This document shows, one piece after another, positions 9,590 to 20,129 of a DNA stretch of 64,000 bases (position 1 is the first letter of the stretch; each line of letters starts with the position of its first letter). The notes beneath the pieces are model-generated. The model did not search any database. It saw nothing but the letters and a program-made list of their open reading frames with translations, and was not told where the DNA came from. The stretch comes from Acanthosepion pharaonis (lineage: Eukaryota > Mollusca > Cephalopoda > Sepiida > Sepiidae): NCBI GenBank assembly GCA_903632075.3, contig CAHIKZ030004302.1, positions 230,001-294,000 of the forward strand, given 5' to 3'. The position numbers were made by a program, and so were the translations under genes.

Positions 9590-9895
9590 GAATACTTGAC
9601 AGTCGCATCGCAAATGAAGACAAGAGGCAACAGAAATGTTGTTTTATAGAAGGCTGCTGAAAATACCATGGAAACACGTGAACAACAACTGTGTCTTATA
9701 GAAAATGGAAACAAAACAAAAAAAAAACATACGTATCATCAGAAAGAGATTTCTATGATATATAATGAGGAAATAGGGCATGGAATATTTGGATAAAATA
9801 TAAAGACAAGCTTTACTTAGAGCTAAAATAGACAGGAAGTTGTGGAAGAAGCATGATCTGAATGGACACGGCAGACGGTGAAGTAATGGATAGCA
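9590..9895 (+). pseudogene. LINE ORF2 C-terminal remnant, second type
   Basis: The plus frame at ~9640 reads 'MLFYRRLLKIPWKHVNNNCV', then 'KMETKQKKNIRIIRKRF' with stops. This is the 'mwfyRRmLkIpWtehvsN..vL..m' signature of LINE endonuclease-RT proteins, followed by a decayed GHimR/Gr.rG region. It is opposite in strand to the LINE piece just upstream. Confidence 0.65.
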
Positions 9896-10078
9896 GCTCA
9901 GATAGAAGAATTGGAGAGCCGAGTTAGAATTCTATTACATTCACTTACGTGTTAATACCATTCGGAAATCCTTTTCTTGTCCCCGCCAGCTATGAATAAA
10001 TAGCAGGGCAGACCGAGGTCTAAAGACTATCTACCGTAGAAAGAAATGGCAACCTACAGTGGAAAAAAAAAATCTGAC
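9896..10078 (+). repeat. SINE-like repeat, copy 1
   Basis: Shares with 16048-16262 and the reverse strand of 61990-62125 the block 'cattacattcacttacgtg' followed by 'taatacc' and the later 'agcagg.cagac'. A 'gaattggagagc' stretch precedes it. Confidence 0.7.
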
Positions 10079-10079
10079 T

Positions 10080-10640
10080 CGTCAATCATGTATCGAAAGA
10101 CATAGGAATGATCGTGTAACGGCATATATTTGGTATATAACTAATTGAGGTGAGACATGCCGATCTATGTCCTCTTGCCATACTTTATCTTTACAAGAGA
10201 TAGGGAGTGTTGCAGTGATAATGCCACTGAACAGATCGTTTTTAACTTTTCAACAATCAGGGATTGAGCTCACAACCACCGAGGAATTCGATTATTTGTG
10301 ATCAATCGATTTTCATTAACCGAAACGGTAATCTCTCATAATAATCCAGGTTCCCATGATATCCACACCTGAGAAGCTTGAATACTACGGCTTCTAAATG
10401 TTTCAAACTTTCCTTATATTTACAGTTTCAATCCAGCGAATTACCGGCTGGTCAGGTGATTGCAGAATCATCGAGAAGACTAGTTCTTCCTAAAAAAAAA
10501 CATAGAAAGAGGTCGGAAATATTCCATCAACGTTCCTGTCCTCTAAATCAACAAACTTTTACAAAAAGCCTAGAATAGAATAAAGTTTGGGAATCGCTAA
10601 AAGAAGGTTATTGCTTCTGAGGAAACCAACGTTAGTGAAT
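10080..10640. other. No established gene
   Basis: The plus ORF 10378-10578 contains a good splice acceptor (polypyrimidine then TACAG at 10425) and a basic stretch 'LVLPKKKHRKR', but no family match. It is in a different phase from the donor at 8063. Confidence 0.3.
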
Positions 10641-10661
10641 GTATTCTAATTACATTAGTTA

Positions 10662-10662
<1 letters not shown>

Positions 10663-10719
<57 letters not shown>
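10663..10719. repeat. (TA)n microsatellite
   Basis: Long TA tract followed by a few GT units. Confidence 0.97.
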
Positions 10720-10722
<3 letters not shown>

Positions 10723-11023
10723 GTGTGTATGTACTATTTCTGCAAAATGACGGGGTCAAATATTGATCCAGATGATTTTCTATTCAAAATTGTACAAACA
10801 TTGGGTCCTTTATCAGCATATTGCTTACTTACAAAGCGATCGATAAAATATAATTAAAAATACAAGAAAATAAATTGATTAAAAGTGATGTCAAAATATT
10901 GAACTATCGATCATGCGACGTTCTAAGTATACAAAAGCCGGAAAAGCAGCTTTTATTATTAGATTTCCAATTAATTTGATTATATTGATGAAAGTGTCTG
11001 TTTTTTCAGTATTAAAATTATGC

Positions 11024-11027
<4 letters not shown>

Positions 11028-11066
<39 letters not shown>

Positions 11067-11191
11067 AAAAACAGAGAATGGTACAAAGACATATATATAT
11101 ATAAGTTCAAATTTATGTACAATACTATACGTTCGCGTCTGCTTCAGCACTTTCTCTCCATACACAAACACACATATAAACACACAAACAT

Positions 11192-11279
<88 letters not shown>
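11028..11279. repeat. (TA)n, CA-rich and (GA)n microsatellite cluster
   Basis: TA 11028-11060, a short TA at 11093-11103, irregular CA repeats to ~11196, TA to 11243, then GA to 11279. Confidence 0.95.
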
Positions 11280-11281
<2 letters not shown>

Positions 11282-11512
11282 CGATAGATACTGAGAGAGT
11301 GAAAGAGAGCGAAACGGACACAAATAGAATCATAGGCACATAGCGTAAAAAATGAGAAAGCTTTAAAATTATATTTCAAATTCTATTTGTTTGCTGTTAA
11401 TGCCTAACTTTATAATATTGAACACATTATTATCATATATTGCTTAACTCAGAAGCCTTATCATTCATAAACACATTGATATACTTTGACGAAATTTAAT
11501 TTTTCTTATTAA

Positions 11513-11606
<94 letters not shown>
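11513..11606. repeat. (TA)n-(GT)n compound microsatellite
   Basis: TA to 11556, GT to 11606. On the minus strand it directly follows the hammerhead-like tail at 11609-11660. Confidence 0.97.
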
Positions 11607-11608
<2 letters not shown>

Positions 11609-11609
<1 letters not shown>

Positions 11610-11660
11610 ATCCTTCATTTGGAAATTCATGCACAATGCATTCTTCAGGTACTGACTATA
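11609..11660 (-). ncRNA. Hammerhead-like core, defective
   Basis: On the minus strand: CTGAAGA (11648-11642), a perfect stem II of ATGCA-TTG-TGCAT (11641-11629), then GAA (11628-11626). The next base is T where A15.1 is required, and no clear stem I or III partner is visible. The sequence then runs into (AC)n. It looks like a decayed Penelope-like retroelement tail. Confidence 0.4.
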
Positions 11661-11870
11661 GTCTGGCCGTTACGTAATTAACATTCAATGTTGTATATCT
11701 GTTTATAGTAATGTTGGCGTAGATATATGTTATACCTCGATTACAGTTTCTTAAATATAAAACATTATATTTGGCATTTATAATAAACGGGATTTATATA
11801 TGTATGTGAAAGGAAAAAATAGGAAAGTTATGAATATTAATTTTATTATTATTAAGGAGATTTCTTGTTT

Positions 11871-11873
<3 letters not shown>

Positions 11874-11921
<48 letters not shown>
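11874..11921. repeat. (TA)n microsatellite
   Basis: Uninterrupted TA tract. Confidence 0.97.
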
Positions 11922-11924
<3 letters not shown>

Positions 11925-11929
11925 AGAAA

Positions 11930-12865
11930 CCAATCGAAACCAAACCATAATATATCCAACATATAAACCGTAATTTATATTACAAAAATTAATCTGGATC
12001 AATTCAGTTAAGCAGATGTTTATTTTTATGCCTACATTTAAACGTAAATTCATTCCTTTTGTTTTAATATGACAGAGTTATTTAAGTGTTTTCAGATAAG
12101 CAATTTTCAACCAGACATATGTTACATTTATTTCCTTTCCCGTTATAATATCCTACTTGATTGATGTTGTGATGTCATCATTTTTTTATTGCCATAAATA
12201 TCTGGAGATGGCAGTGTTGTTTTTGTATTTTATATTACTTGACTTCATTCGATGATGGCAAAAACGAAATTTCCTAGTATTTCTAGTGGCAACAAAATAA
12301 AATTTAACATCTTTACCGGAATATATGCTCGAACCCTTTTACAATATTATCGTTCGTACATTGACTGCTTAATGATATATTTTCGGTAGTTGTACTTGTT
12401 TTTAGAAATATTTACATTGTATTTGTTGCCTATGTATTTCTTCAATATAATTTTGTTATGGTGGAATATGGTTTTATCTATTTTATTAACGTAGCTATAG
12501 CTGATTTCAACATTATTTTTTGTCAAAAATCTCTTTTTTTACTGTTCGGGAACGATTAAATTACTTATGGATTATATTCAGGAAAATTCTTTCTATATTA
12601 CTTTGAACGTTACGATTAAAAGGTGAATTGAAACATATGATATTACGTTTACGATGTTTCTGTTTGTTTTTACCAACTTTTTTCTTTCTAAACACTTTAA
12701 ATTTGATTGCATAATTCTAAAGACTTTATATATTTGTAAATCATTACTATTTAAAATATAAATCTCACAATCTAAAAATGTTTTCTCGCTTTAAATATCC
12801 TACAAATGTTTGAAAAGACAGAAACCGACACAATCAATAATTAGTTTTAATTGGATCTGGTCCAG
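11930..12865. other. No gene recognised
   Basis: About 900 bases of T-rich sequence without repeats or coding signal that I can name. Confidence 0.4.
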
Positions 12866-12869
12866 TTGT

Positions 12870-12933
12870 CTTTTGTCATGTCAACGAACACTCGTTCTAC
12901 ACTTTTGTCATGTCAACGAATCCTCATTGTAAC
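12870..12933. repeat. Tandem duplication, 32-bp unit x 2
   Basis: 'cttttgtcatgtcaacgaa' occurs twice, 32 bases apart, with diverged second halves. The sequence to 13311 is less A/T-rich and resembles an LTR in style, but I could not fix its ends. Confidence 0.75.
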
Positions 12934-13314
12934 GTTCGCAATACTCGTTGCAGTAGAGATTTTGTAATCGCAGATACAACTATATTACGCCGTTGAACAA
13001 TACTGGTGTCAGAGGCCTTTGAATAACACTCGCACTAATAGTACTTGCTCGATAATACTCGCTCGAGCAGTAATCCGTATAGTGATCCGAACAGAGAAAT
13101 TGTATAGTGAATATAGAATAGCTGCCCGTATAATAATAGAGGATAGGACAAAAATAGCGATCCTAATATTAATAGAGGATTTACTAGAATTTGAGATAAA
13201 TTAGACATTACGCACCTTCCCATATATACGTTTCCTCTATGTTCCCGTCGTCTACTTAATTCAATAATGGTATCGCCTTTGTTTGTTCACTGGAAATATT
13301 CCTGTATAACATTA

Positions 13315-13345
13315 CTAGCAGCATGGCCCAGCGTTGCCCGTGCAT
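13315..13345 (-). mobile_element. Helitron 3' terminus
   Basis: The minus strand ends with a 'GGGCAACGCTGGGCC' hairpin then CATGCTG and CTAG, with T as the next base. This agrees with Helitron 3' ends (short hairpin about 10 bases before CTRR, insertion before T). The element extends to higher coordinates; its 5' end was not found. Confidence 0.6.
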
Positions 13346-13794
13346 GATTCAAAAGTCGTACGACTCATACAGCAATCGCTATCACTTGACTTAAAATATT
13401 TTGGCCCTTCCATGCCTTTCAAGGAGTGCCCTTAGCCGTGCTGATGTTGCTACTTGCCTTACTTCTTGCCTATCTCACATTGCGATTTTTTTCTAAGCTC
13501 TATACTAAACATTAAATCTGTTACGAAAAAAGAACTAAACAAAATGAACACAAAACGATCAGCTTTAAAAAAAGGACTCGTAACTGGAAAAACCGAATGA
13601 AAAAAGAATGTTAACAACAAATACTTTTTCACACCCAACCCAGTTCTGCGGAATCAAAATCAACGTTGAGTTTAAGCAAGCGAATGAGCGAATTGATGTA
13701 AAGTGCCATGTAGATTTAAATTTTTCCCACTTGTGACGAATGCAGCTATCAGTTTTTTTGCATGCTAGCATGCTAGTTAACATTCGTGTCAGTC

Positions 13795-13880
13795 AGCTGT
13801 TGGCTCTCACGCTGGCCAATAGAATCTTCCTGCCTATTCGGGGCAGCCGGCTATAGGCTCTCACTCTGGCCAGTAGAAAA
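13795..13880. repeat. Direct duplication of a ~30-bp segment
   Basis: 'ggctctcacgctggccaata' and a close variant recur about 60 bases apart. A longer GC-richer block surrounds them. Confidence 0.6.
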
Positions 13881-14043
13881 TGGCCGCAAACTACATGAAA
13901 ACTGCCGTAGAAACATGAAAAAATGGATTATTTCCACTATCGATGGGAATTGGGAAATGCAAAGTCGGTTTTGGCTTTCCCGATAACTTGGAGCATGTGT
14001 ATGTGTTGGTTCAAATCCGACGAAAATTGCGGCCTTGCATTCG

Positions 14044-14045
<2 letters not shown>

Positions 14046-14101
<56 letters not shown>
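14046..14101. repeat. (CA)n microsatellite
   Basis: Uninterrupted CA tract. Confidence 0.98.
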
Positions 14102-14103
<2 letters not shown>

Positions 14104-14844
14104 CCTGCCTTTCATAGAGATAAGCCCAGAATATTTTTTCAGAATTATAGTAAATTCACTTCAAGGCCTTATTATACATATCTGAAGTTTGGCATGAAAC
14201 CATCTGGAAATGAGTCGAGGTGATTTTTAACACACTGTGTGTGCAATCATGGAAGTGATGGATTGGCCTTTTCTAAATTATCATTTAAGACTGAAAATTG
14301 TCTGAAAACACAGCTACCACGGAACGTTATTTTAAAGCTGCAGGTACGTTATATTTTGGTTGAGGAATAAACGACGTTGTTCCAAAGATATTGTCAGTGT
14401 ACATCAATTATTTTCCTGACCCAAAACTGACTGCTCATCCTGAACGCCATGATAACCAGGTGAATTGCTGGAGCTTAAAAATTCTGGACTGGCTAGCTAT
14501 AATATTATCATATCTTTTATACCCTGTACAATATATACAGAAATTATAAACTTTCTTTATGTATTTTATGAATAGATAATTCCTAATTTACATGAAAGTA
14601 CATTCTAATATCATCACCGCTAATCAGATCCCTCAATAGCGCCAATAACGATGAACAGACGCCCCCACTCCCGTCCTGGGAAGGTCCCTTGCTTTGTGAT
14701 TAAACTGGGCCTCAAACTCATAGTTGACCTCAAGTGAAATCTCTGTATACAGTCCATCGGTAAAGGTGCTTCCTGTGCTGCTTCAGTAAGTACCTGGCTT
14801 ATCATACTATCCTCTATATTTATATGAACCAAATCGGGGTACAG

Positions 14845-15245
14845 TTGTCATATTTGTTCGGGAGCTGCCCAGACCTCACTTTCCAGTCTTGATAGACTTC
14901 AGACGGGTCTCTGAATCCTTGTAGGGGGAATAATTATTTTCTACACTCCAACCTCTTTCTCACAGGTGGGATGTGACGAGTTTCACATTGTTCTATCTCT
15001 AAACTAGCGCTTGGAAGAACTGCATCTCCTGGTTCCACCAAGTTCCAGCTTCGTCCCGCGAACCACTGCCTTATGGAACAGATTCCTTAGAGGTGCATTC
15101 CCTGACCACTACAGTCTCAACCTGTTCAATTTTAGAGTCAACTTTCCCTCCTATCCATATCTATCCCTTATCGTAAGCCTCTATCTCGATTGGCCCCTGG
15201 GCCTTGTGCAGGGTGAACCTTACTGTAAAAGAATATTATAAATTT
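14845..15245 (+). pseudogene. LINE ORF2 C-terminal end (CR1/Jockey-like)
   Basis: The plus strand reads 'CSGAAQTSLSSLDRLQTGL' at ~14855. After a damaged stretch, from ~15025 it reads 'LVPPSSSFVPRTTALWNRFL' then 'RGAFPDHYSLNLFNFRVN'. This is the terminal 'sfvPRta.LWN.LP.gcFPd.YnL..Fk.rVn' motif of the RT ORF. The untranslated tail keeps 'gccttgtgcagggtgaacc'. Frameshifts exist and the 5' part is missing, as is usual for truncated LINE insertions. Confidence 0.8.
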
Positions 15246-15469
15246 TCTCTTAATGTAATATCATGAGGTATCGTATTTTCGATGTTACAATGTAGCCGGG
15301 CGGACACTTTGTAGGTTGTCTATTAAAACGTTTTTGTAATCTTTATTAATAGTGAACGAGCGGTAAGTTTACGACGATACAGAGGTTAAGATCTAAAACC
15401 TGTCTCTGACTTCATTACCGAAACTGATTGGGTTATCATGGTTTAAACTGATTTTGGATGAGACGAAGA

Positions 15470-15660
15470 GAGAATATTTTCCCGACTACTACGGCCTTCA
15501 CCTCATCATGTCTAAGGGTAATCGATATCTCTCCTGCAGAACTTCATAAACTGCAATTCTGAACTCATTATCTAACGCTTATATAAAAACATAATTCAGT
15601 AACCATCTCCCTTAATTTGGTTCTCGAGCCATGTACTGGGTAAACCTTAGCAAGAGAGAT
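15470..15660 (+). pseudogene. LINE 3' end, short decayed copy
   Basis: 'tcccgactactacggccttc' encodes FPDYYGL, as in the terminal LINE motif. 'ccatgtactgggtaaacctt' near 15630 resembles the tail at 15205. Confidence 0.45.
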
Positions 15661-15664
15661 AGAC

Positions 15665-15700
15665 ATAGAGAGATAGATAGATAGATAGATAGATAGATAG
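15665..15700. repeat. (GATA)n microsatellite
   Basis: GATA array that follows the LINE tail directly. Confidence 0.95.
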
Positions 15701-16011
15701 TAAAAGAGAGAGCGAGAGACGCGAGATGATTGTTTCTGACCGACACCCGAACATCAGTTCTCTCCTTTTCTTACGATTCGTCCAACAAACGTCGATGTCT
15801 ATTGACCAGGCCCGACGATGTTTAACTTCAATGATCATACGGGTAACCTTGTTTCAACAGGGTGTAGTCGTAAGCCCTATATTAAAAAAATAGAGCTGAT
15901 ACAAAAAAAAGAATATGCCTATTGATTGGAGGGACAATGTCTAAAATACCCTTAAATCCTGTTGTTCCCAGGTTCATCCCGAGAGTGGAGGTCGCAACGA
16001 TTAGAGTCCCA

Positions 16012-16013
<2 letters not shown>

Positions 16014-16050
<37 letters not shown>
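16014..16050. repeat. (TA)n microsatellite
   Basis: TA tract between 'agtcccatc' and the SINE-like copy 2. Confidence 0.97.
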
Positions 16051-16052
<2 letters not shown>

Positions 16053-16262
16053 CAGAGTCGAGTTCGAATTCCAGTCGAATCCATTACATTCACTTACGTG
16101 CTAATACCCTTGGGAAAGGTGTGAATCCTCTTCTTCTACCTCCAGCTATATAGCAGGACAGACTGGGTTCTATAGCCTTGGATGGTGACTGGTCTAGGAG
16201 AAGGAAAACTCTGAATTCAAAACCTGCGTACTGCACTAGGTCTCTATAATCGGCCCTTCAAA
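16048..16262 (+). repeat. SINE-like repeat, copy 2
   Basis: Begins 'cgcagagtcgagttcgaatt', a good match to the RNA polymerase III B box (GTTCGAATTCC). It continues with the block shared with 9896 and 61990. A convincing A box was not found upstream because the TA tract interrupts the element. Confidence 0.65.
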
Positions 16263-17254
16263 AAGTGTGGATGAAACATTCACCACTATAATCAAATCTC
16301 ATGTGCTATACATGCGGGTTTGGGGATCGCTTGTGAATTCCAAATTCCCATGAAACTCCAATATTGGAGCCGGCTCAACACATCCCGGGTGAATGCCGTT
16401 ACAAGAACAAGAAGAGAGAGAGAGAACAGCGAAGAAAGTGGGATGCTAAATAGACAAAAATTACTGAGAACTACAAACAAATGGAAGTTATCGAGAGCCA
16501 ACATCGCCAACGTCTTGAAAGTAACTGTTACATAAAAGAAGTCTTGTTTAAAATTGAATAAGAAAAAATCCTAGTTCTTTCTCAAAAGTTTTTACTGATC
16601 ACAAAACACTTTTATTGACATTACCGTAATAAATTTCCATATAACGCTCTACTTGAAATATTTATTATACATATGCAAATCTGTAGACTGATATAAGCGA
16701 CAACTTGAGATTAATGGAGGCGTGCGTTAAATACAAGTTGCGCACATTATCTTGCCATTGATTCAATATGGTAGATGCTTAGTATCATAAAAAAAACCCC
16801 AAAAAACAATGTCGTGTGTATTCTGTTGGGATATTTACAATGGAATAACATTGCTAACAACTCACAGAGCATAAATCAACGCTTTGACCCGTAAGGTCAA
16901 AAAAAGCTATCTGGCTCAAGTTCAAGATGCTGGTCATCTGGGTTGGCGGAGCTGTATTTGTAAAAAGAAAAGATATGTTTACGTTAAAGAATTGAGACAA
17001 CTTGCAGTTATTCTTACACTGAAAATGTCAAGCTCGATGGGCCAGGTCTTTTTTTATACGTCATTAATGGAAATTGGACTGTATTTACTTCTGTCTCGAG
17101 TACGTAAAACTGATATATTTAACAGAGAAACAAGTGTATTTAGATATCGAAATAATGTTTGCTAGAGGAAAATGTGCATATCTTAATACATGAATATATA
17201 TGCACATATATTTATATGTACGCACAAACGCACATATATGATAAAATATAGTCT

Positions 17255-17417
17255 TATAGATTGCTATATAGATATAGTGTTCAATATGAGAGATAGAGCG
17301 TATGTCAATAGAAAAGTGGACACTGGTGTCAGCACTCTGTTTCAGGCTAAAGGCAATCGTCAGGCCAGACCATTGTTTTTAGCATGAAACATTTAGTTAC
17401 TTCTAAGTGATGACTTA

Positions 17418-17420
<3 letters not shown>
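17255..17420 (+). repeat. Hairpin repeat family H, diverged copy
   Basis: Shares 'agatagagcgtatgt' and 'ttagcatgaaac' with 32742-32926 and 36198-36408 and is followed by a long TA tract. The two hairpin arms are strongly diverged. Confidence 0.6.

Positions 17421-17486
<66 letters not shown>
17421..17486. repeat. (TA)n microsatellite
   Basis: Long TA tract after hairpin repeat H. Confidence 0.97.
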
Positions 17487-17489
<3 letters not shown>

Positions 17490-17497
<8 letters not shown>

Positions 17498-17900
17498 AAG
17501 TACCCATCTCTTTATCTCGTATCTGTTTGGTCAATACAACTGGCCAGCCTGGAGTGAAATCTCCAGGACGCCTAGTCGATGGTATATGGAGGGCGTGTGT
17601 TGCCAAGATTATACGTACCGACAAGATCCAAAGGAGTACAGCCCATTATATTTGGGGACGGTTTGGCTGCAGGAGTTGCAGGAATGTTGTCAATATTGAC
17701 AGCCAACCACTGTCTGTGCTCCCCCACTGGTGTTCTGCGCTGTATTGACTTCCATAGCTGTTTCCATCATGGGATATGACCACAATGCATTGGATGTTTA
17801 AAATTGTTAAAAAACGTTCACAGTCATCTACGTGGATTACCTTCCCGGGACGCAGATCTCCATGTACACGAAGCTACTGGTTATGAAGTGCCAGTTGTCG
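17490..17900. other. GC-richer block of unknown nature
   Basis: Base composition rises above the surroundings and three overlapping plus frames stay open for 65-73 codons. None has a start, motif or splice frame that I can defend. It may be a decayed mobile element or old exon sequence. Confidence 0.3.
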
Positions 17901-18149
17901 GCCTTTGCCTTATTCCTTGACTTGGAGCTTGAATTATACCATGTAAACATGTTATAGACAATTTAAAACACACACACACATATGCACACACATACATATA
18001 TGTGTGTGAAATGATGTAATAACTTCCACATGTTTTAGTATGCCTTTTCATTGTCAAAATATATGTATACTCAAAATAGGATAAAAATAATGATCCATTG
18101 ACTAGAATCAATATACATAGCATCTGTGCATCCTATGTACACGAACACG

Positions 18150-18307
<158 letters not shown>

Positions 18308-18309
18308 CG

Positions 18310-19400
18310 TGTTTCTGCATGTATTCTGGTGTTTTCATGTGTGATGCGTAAGTATGTGCACCTTTCAAATAAAATTACATTTCGCTAACTGCCAAAATAA
18401 ACATTTGGGATATTGTTTACAAGCAAGATTGATGCCAGATTGGATTTTCTGACCGAGGTTGTTTAATGCCAGGTCATGTGCTCATGAAACTGACTGACTC
18501 TTCATGGAGAAAGAGATTAGAAGAGATGGATAAATTGGAAAACAGGAAGCGAAAAATGATAAAGTTGAAGTTTTTTTTTTTGTCTTTTTTTTCTGAGTAG
18601 ACACTTATTTCGGAAATCCTCTTCGGGTAATCCCCTTGCTTGTCCTAGATATAACTTCGTATAATTAAATAAGATAAAACATCAGATCTCATTACCGAAA
18701 TATAATTTTTATGTATCCGGCTGCAGAATTCAACATGAGACAAATGATGTAATATTGAGGTGTTGAGAATGTAATTACGTTACATGTAACTAGCTTTAAA
18801 ACAGCACTCCGTGAGGACTTATACGCCATTTATGGCGGAGTGCTACTTTTGACTCCGGCCGCAAACTACGTCAATCTCTCGTCCATCTTAGTAAACAGCA
18901 ATGATAATTTTGAAGATATAACTTCGAATTCCTCATTTCCCTTCATGCTACATCAAAACATCAATTAAACTCCGATTCAGGCTATAAGACAAATTTGGGC
19001 CACGTATCAGATTTGGATCTAAATTCCAATTCAGGCCGAAAACTGAGCTTTTCAAATCACAAACTCTGTGGAACTTCAAAACCTCACACAACGAAATCGC
19101 ACAATTTAATTCTGATTCCTTGTAAGTTTGATGAAATAAAATTGATTTCCTCAATTTACAAAGTTTTGGAGATATTTGAAACTGAATTTTAAAACAAAAC
19201 AAAACAAAAAAAAAAAAAATTCACAAATTTTTTGTGTTAATTTAACCTTAATATAAATCAAAATCTTTTCAGTTATTTCAAACGTTGATTTTTTAAATTT
19301 CCTCATCCAGACACAAATCCCAATCCTGGATGTTAAAGCACCAAATAAAAGGCACATTTTTAATTTAGGGCCATGCTCTACAAGATACTTTTTTGGAGTC
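18310..19400. other. No gene recognised
   Basis: Contains a 9-bp hairpin AGCACTCCG/CGGAGTGCT at ~18805-18846 and a short A run at ~19205; otherwise nothing I can name. Confidence 0.4.
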
Positions 19401-19401
19401 A

Positions 19402-20126
19402 GCGAACAAGAAGCAATGTTGCACAATCTACATCAGGTTTAACCAGATATTCCAAATATTCTTTTCCGCATTGCATTTTGCAGGTGATGAAAAATAGGTT
19501 TTGCATGTCAACAGAAAGTGATAAAAATGATGCTTATCAAGATATGAATGTCAGTATCAAAACGAATTATTTTCCAGCATGACAGGACACCGACACACAC
19601 TACGAAATAAAATGTAGGATAAGATTGTTACACACGGACAGACAGACAGAATTTCCTGTTCATTTATTTAGATGAAAATGTATATTTAGTTTTATTTTGA
19701 ACGACTACAATCTTACGAGAAGACGGATGTTTCACTCCAGGTTGAGAGAAAAATACATAAAATGTGAAGGATTATTTTCATCTTGTTCATTTTTTTCCGA
19801 ATATTCTGCCTTTTTTCAAATGTTCTAGTCATCAAAACAAAGAAATGTGTAGGTACGATGTTTCATGAGTATGGAGGATAGGAAAAAATCTCTAGTTGTA
19901 ACAATCTTAGCCTTCGTTTTGTTTCGGAGTGTGTGGCGGTGTCCTGTCATGCTGAAAAATAATTCGTTTTGATACTGGCATTCATATTTTGATAAGCACT
20001 GTATGTATCACTTTCTTTTGACATGCAAAACCTATTTTTCATCACCCGTAAAATTCAATGCGGAAAAAATAGTTGGAATATCTGGTTAAACCTGATGTAG
20101 ATTGTGCAACATTGCTTCTTGTTCGC
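19402..20126. repeat. Long inverted repeat, arms ~230 bp
   Basis: Arms 19402-19632 and 19897-20126 are reverse complements with few differences, for example 'gcgaacaagaagcaatgttg' on the left and its complement on the right. The ~265-bp spacer is unrelated. Short ORFs cross the arms in both directions but show no family motif. It may be a foldback element or two opposed copies of one repeat. Confidence 0.85.
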
Positions 20127-20129
20127 AAG

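Noticed and set aside
10426..10578. Possible terminal exon after a good acceptor
   Set aside because: Phase does not fit the donor at 8063, no family match, and no other exon supports it.
12850..13311. Possible additional LTR
   Set aside because: The right end looks plausible (TATAACA), but no left end or target duplication could be found.
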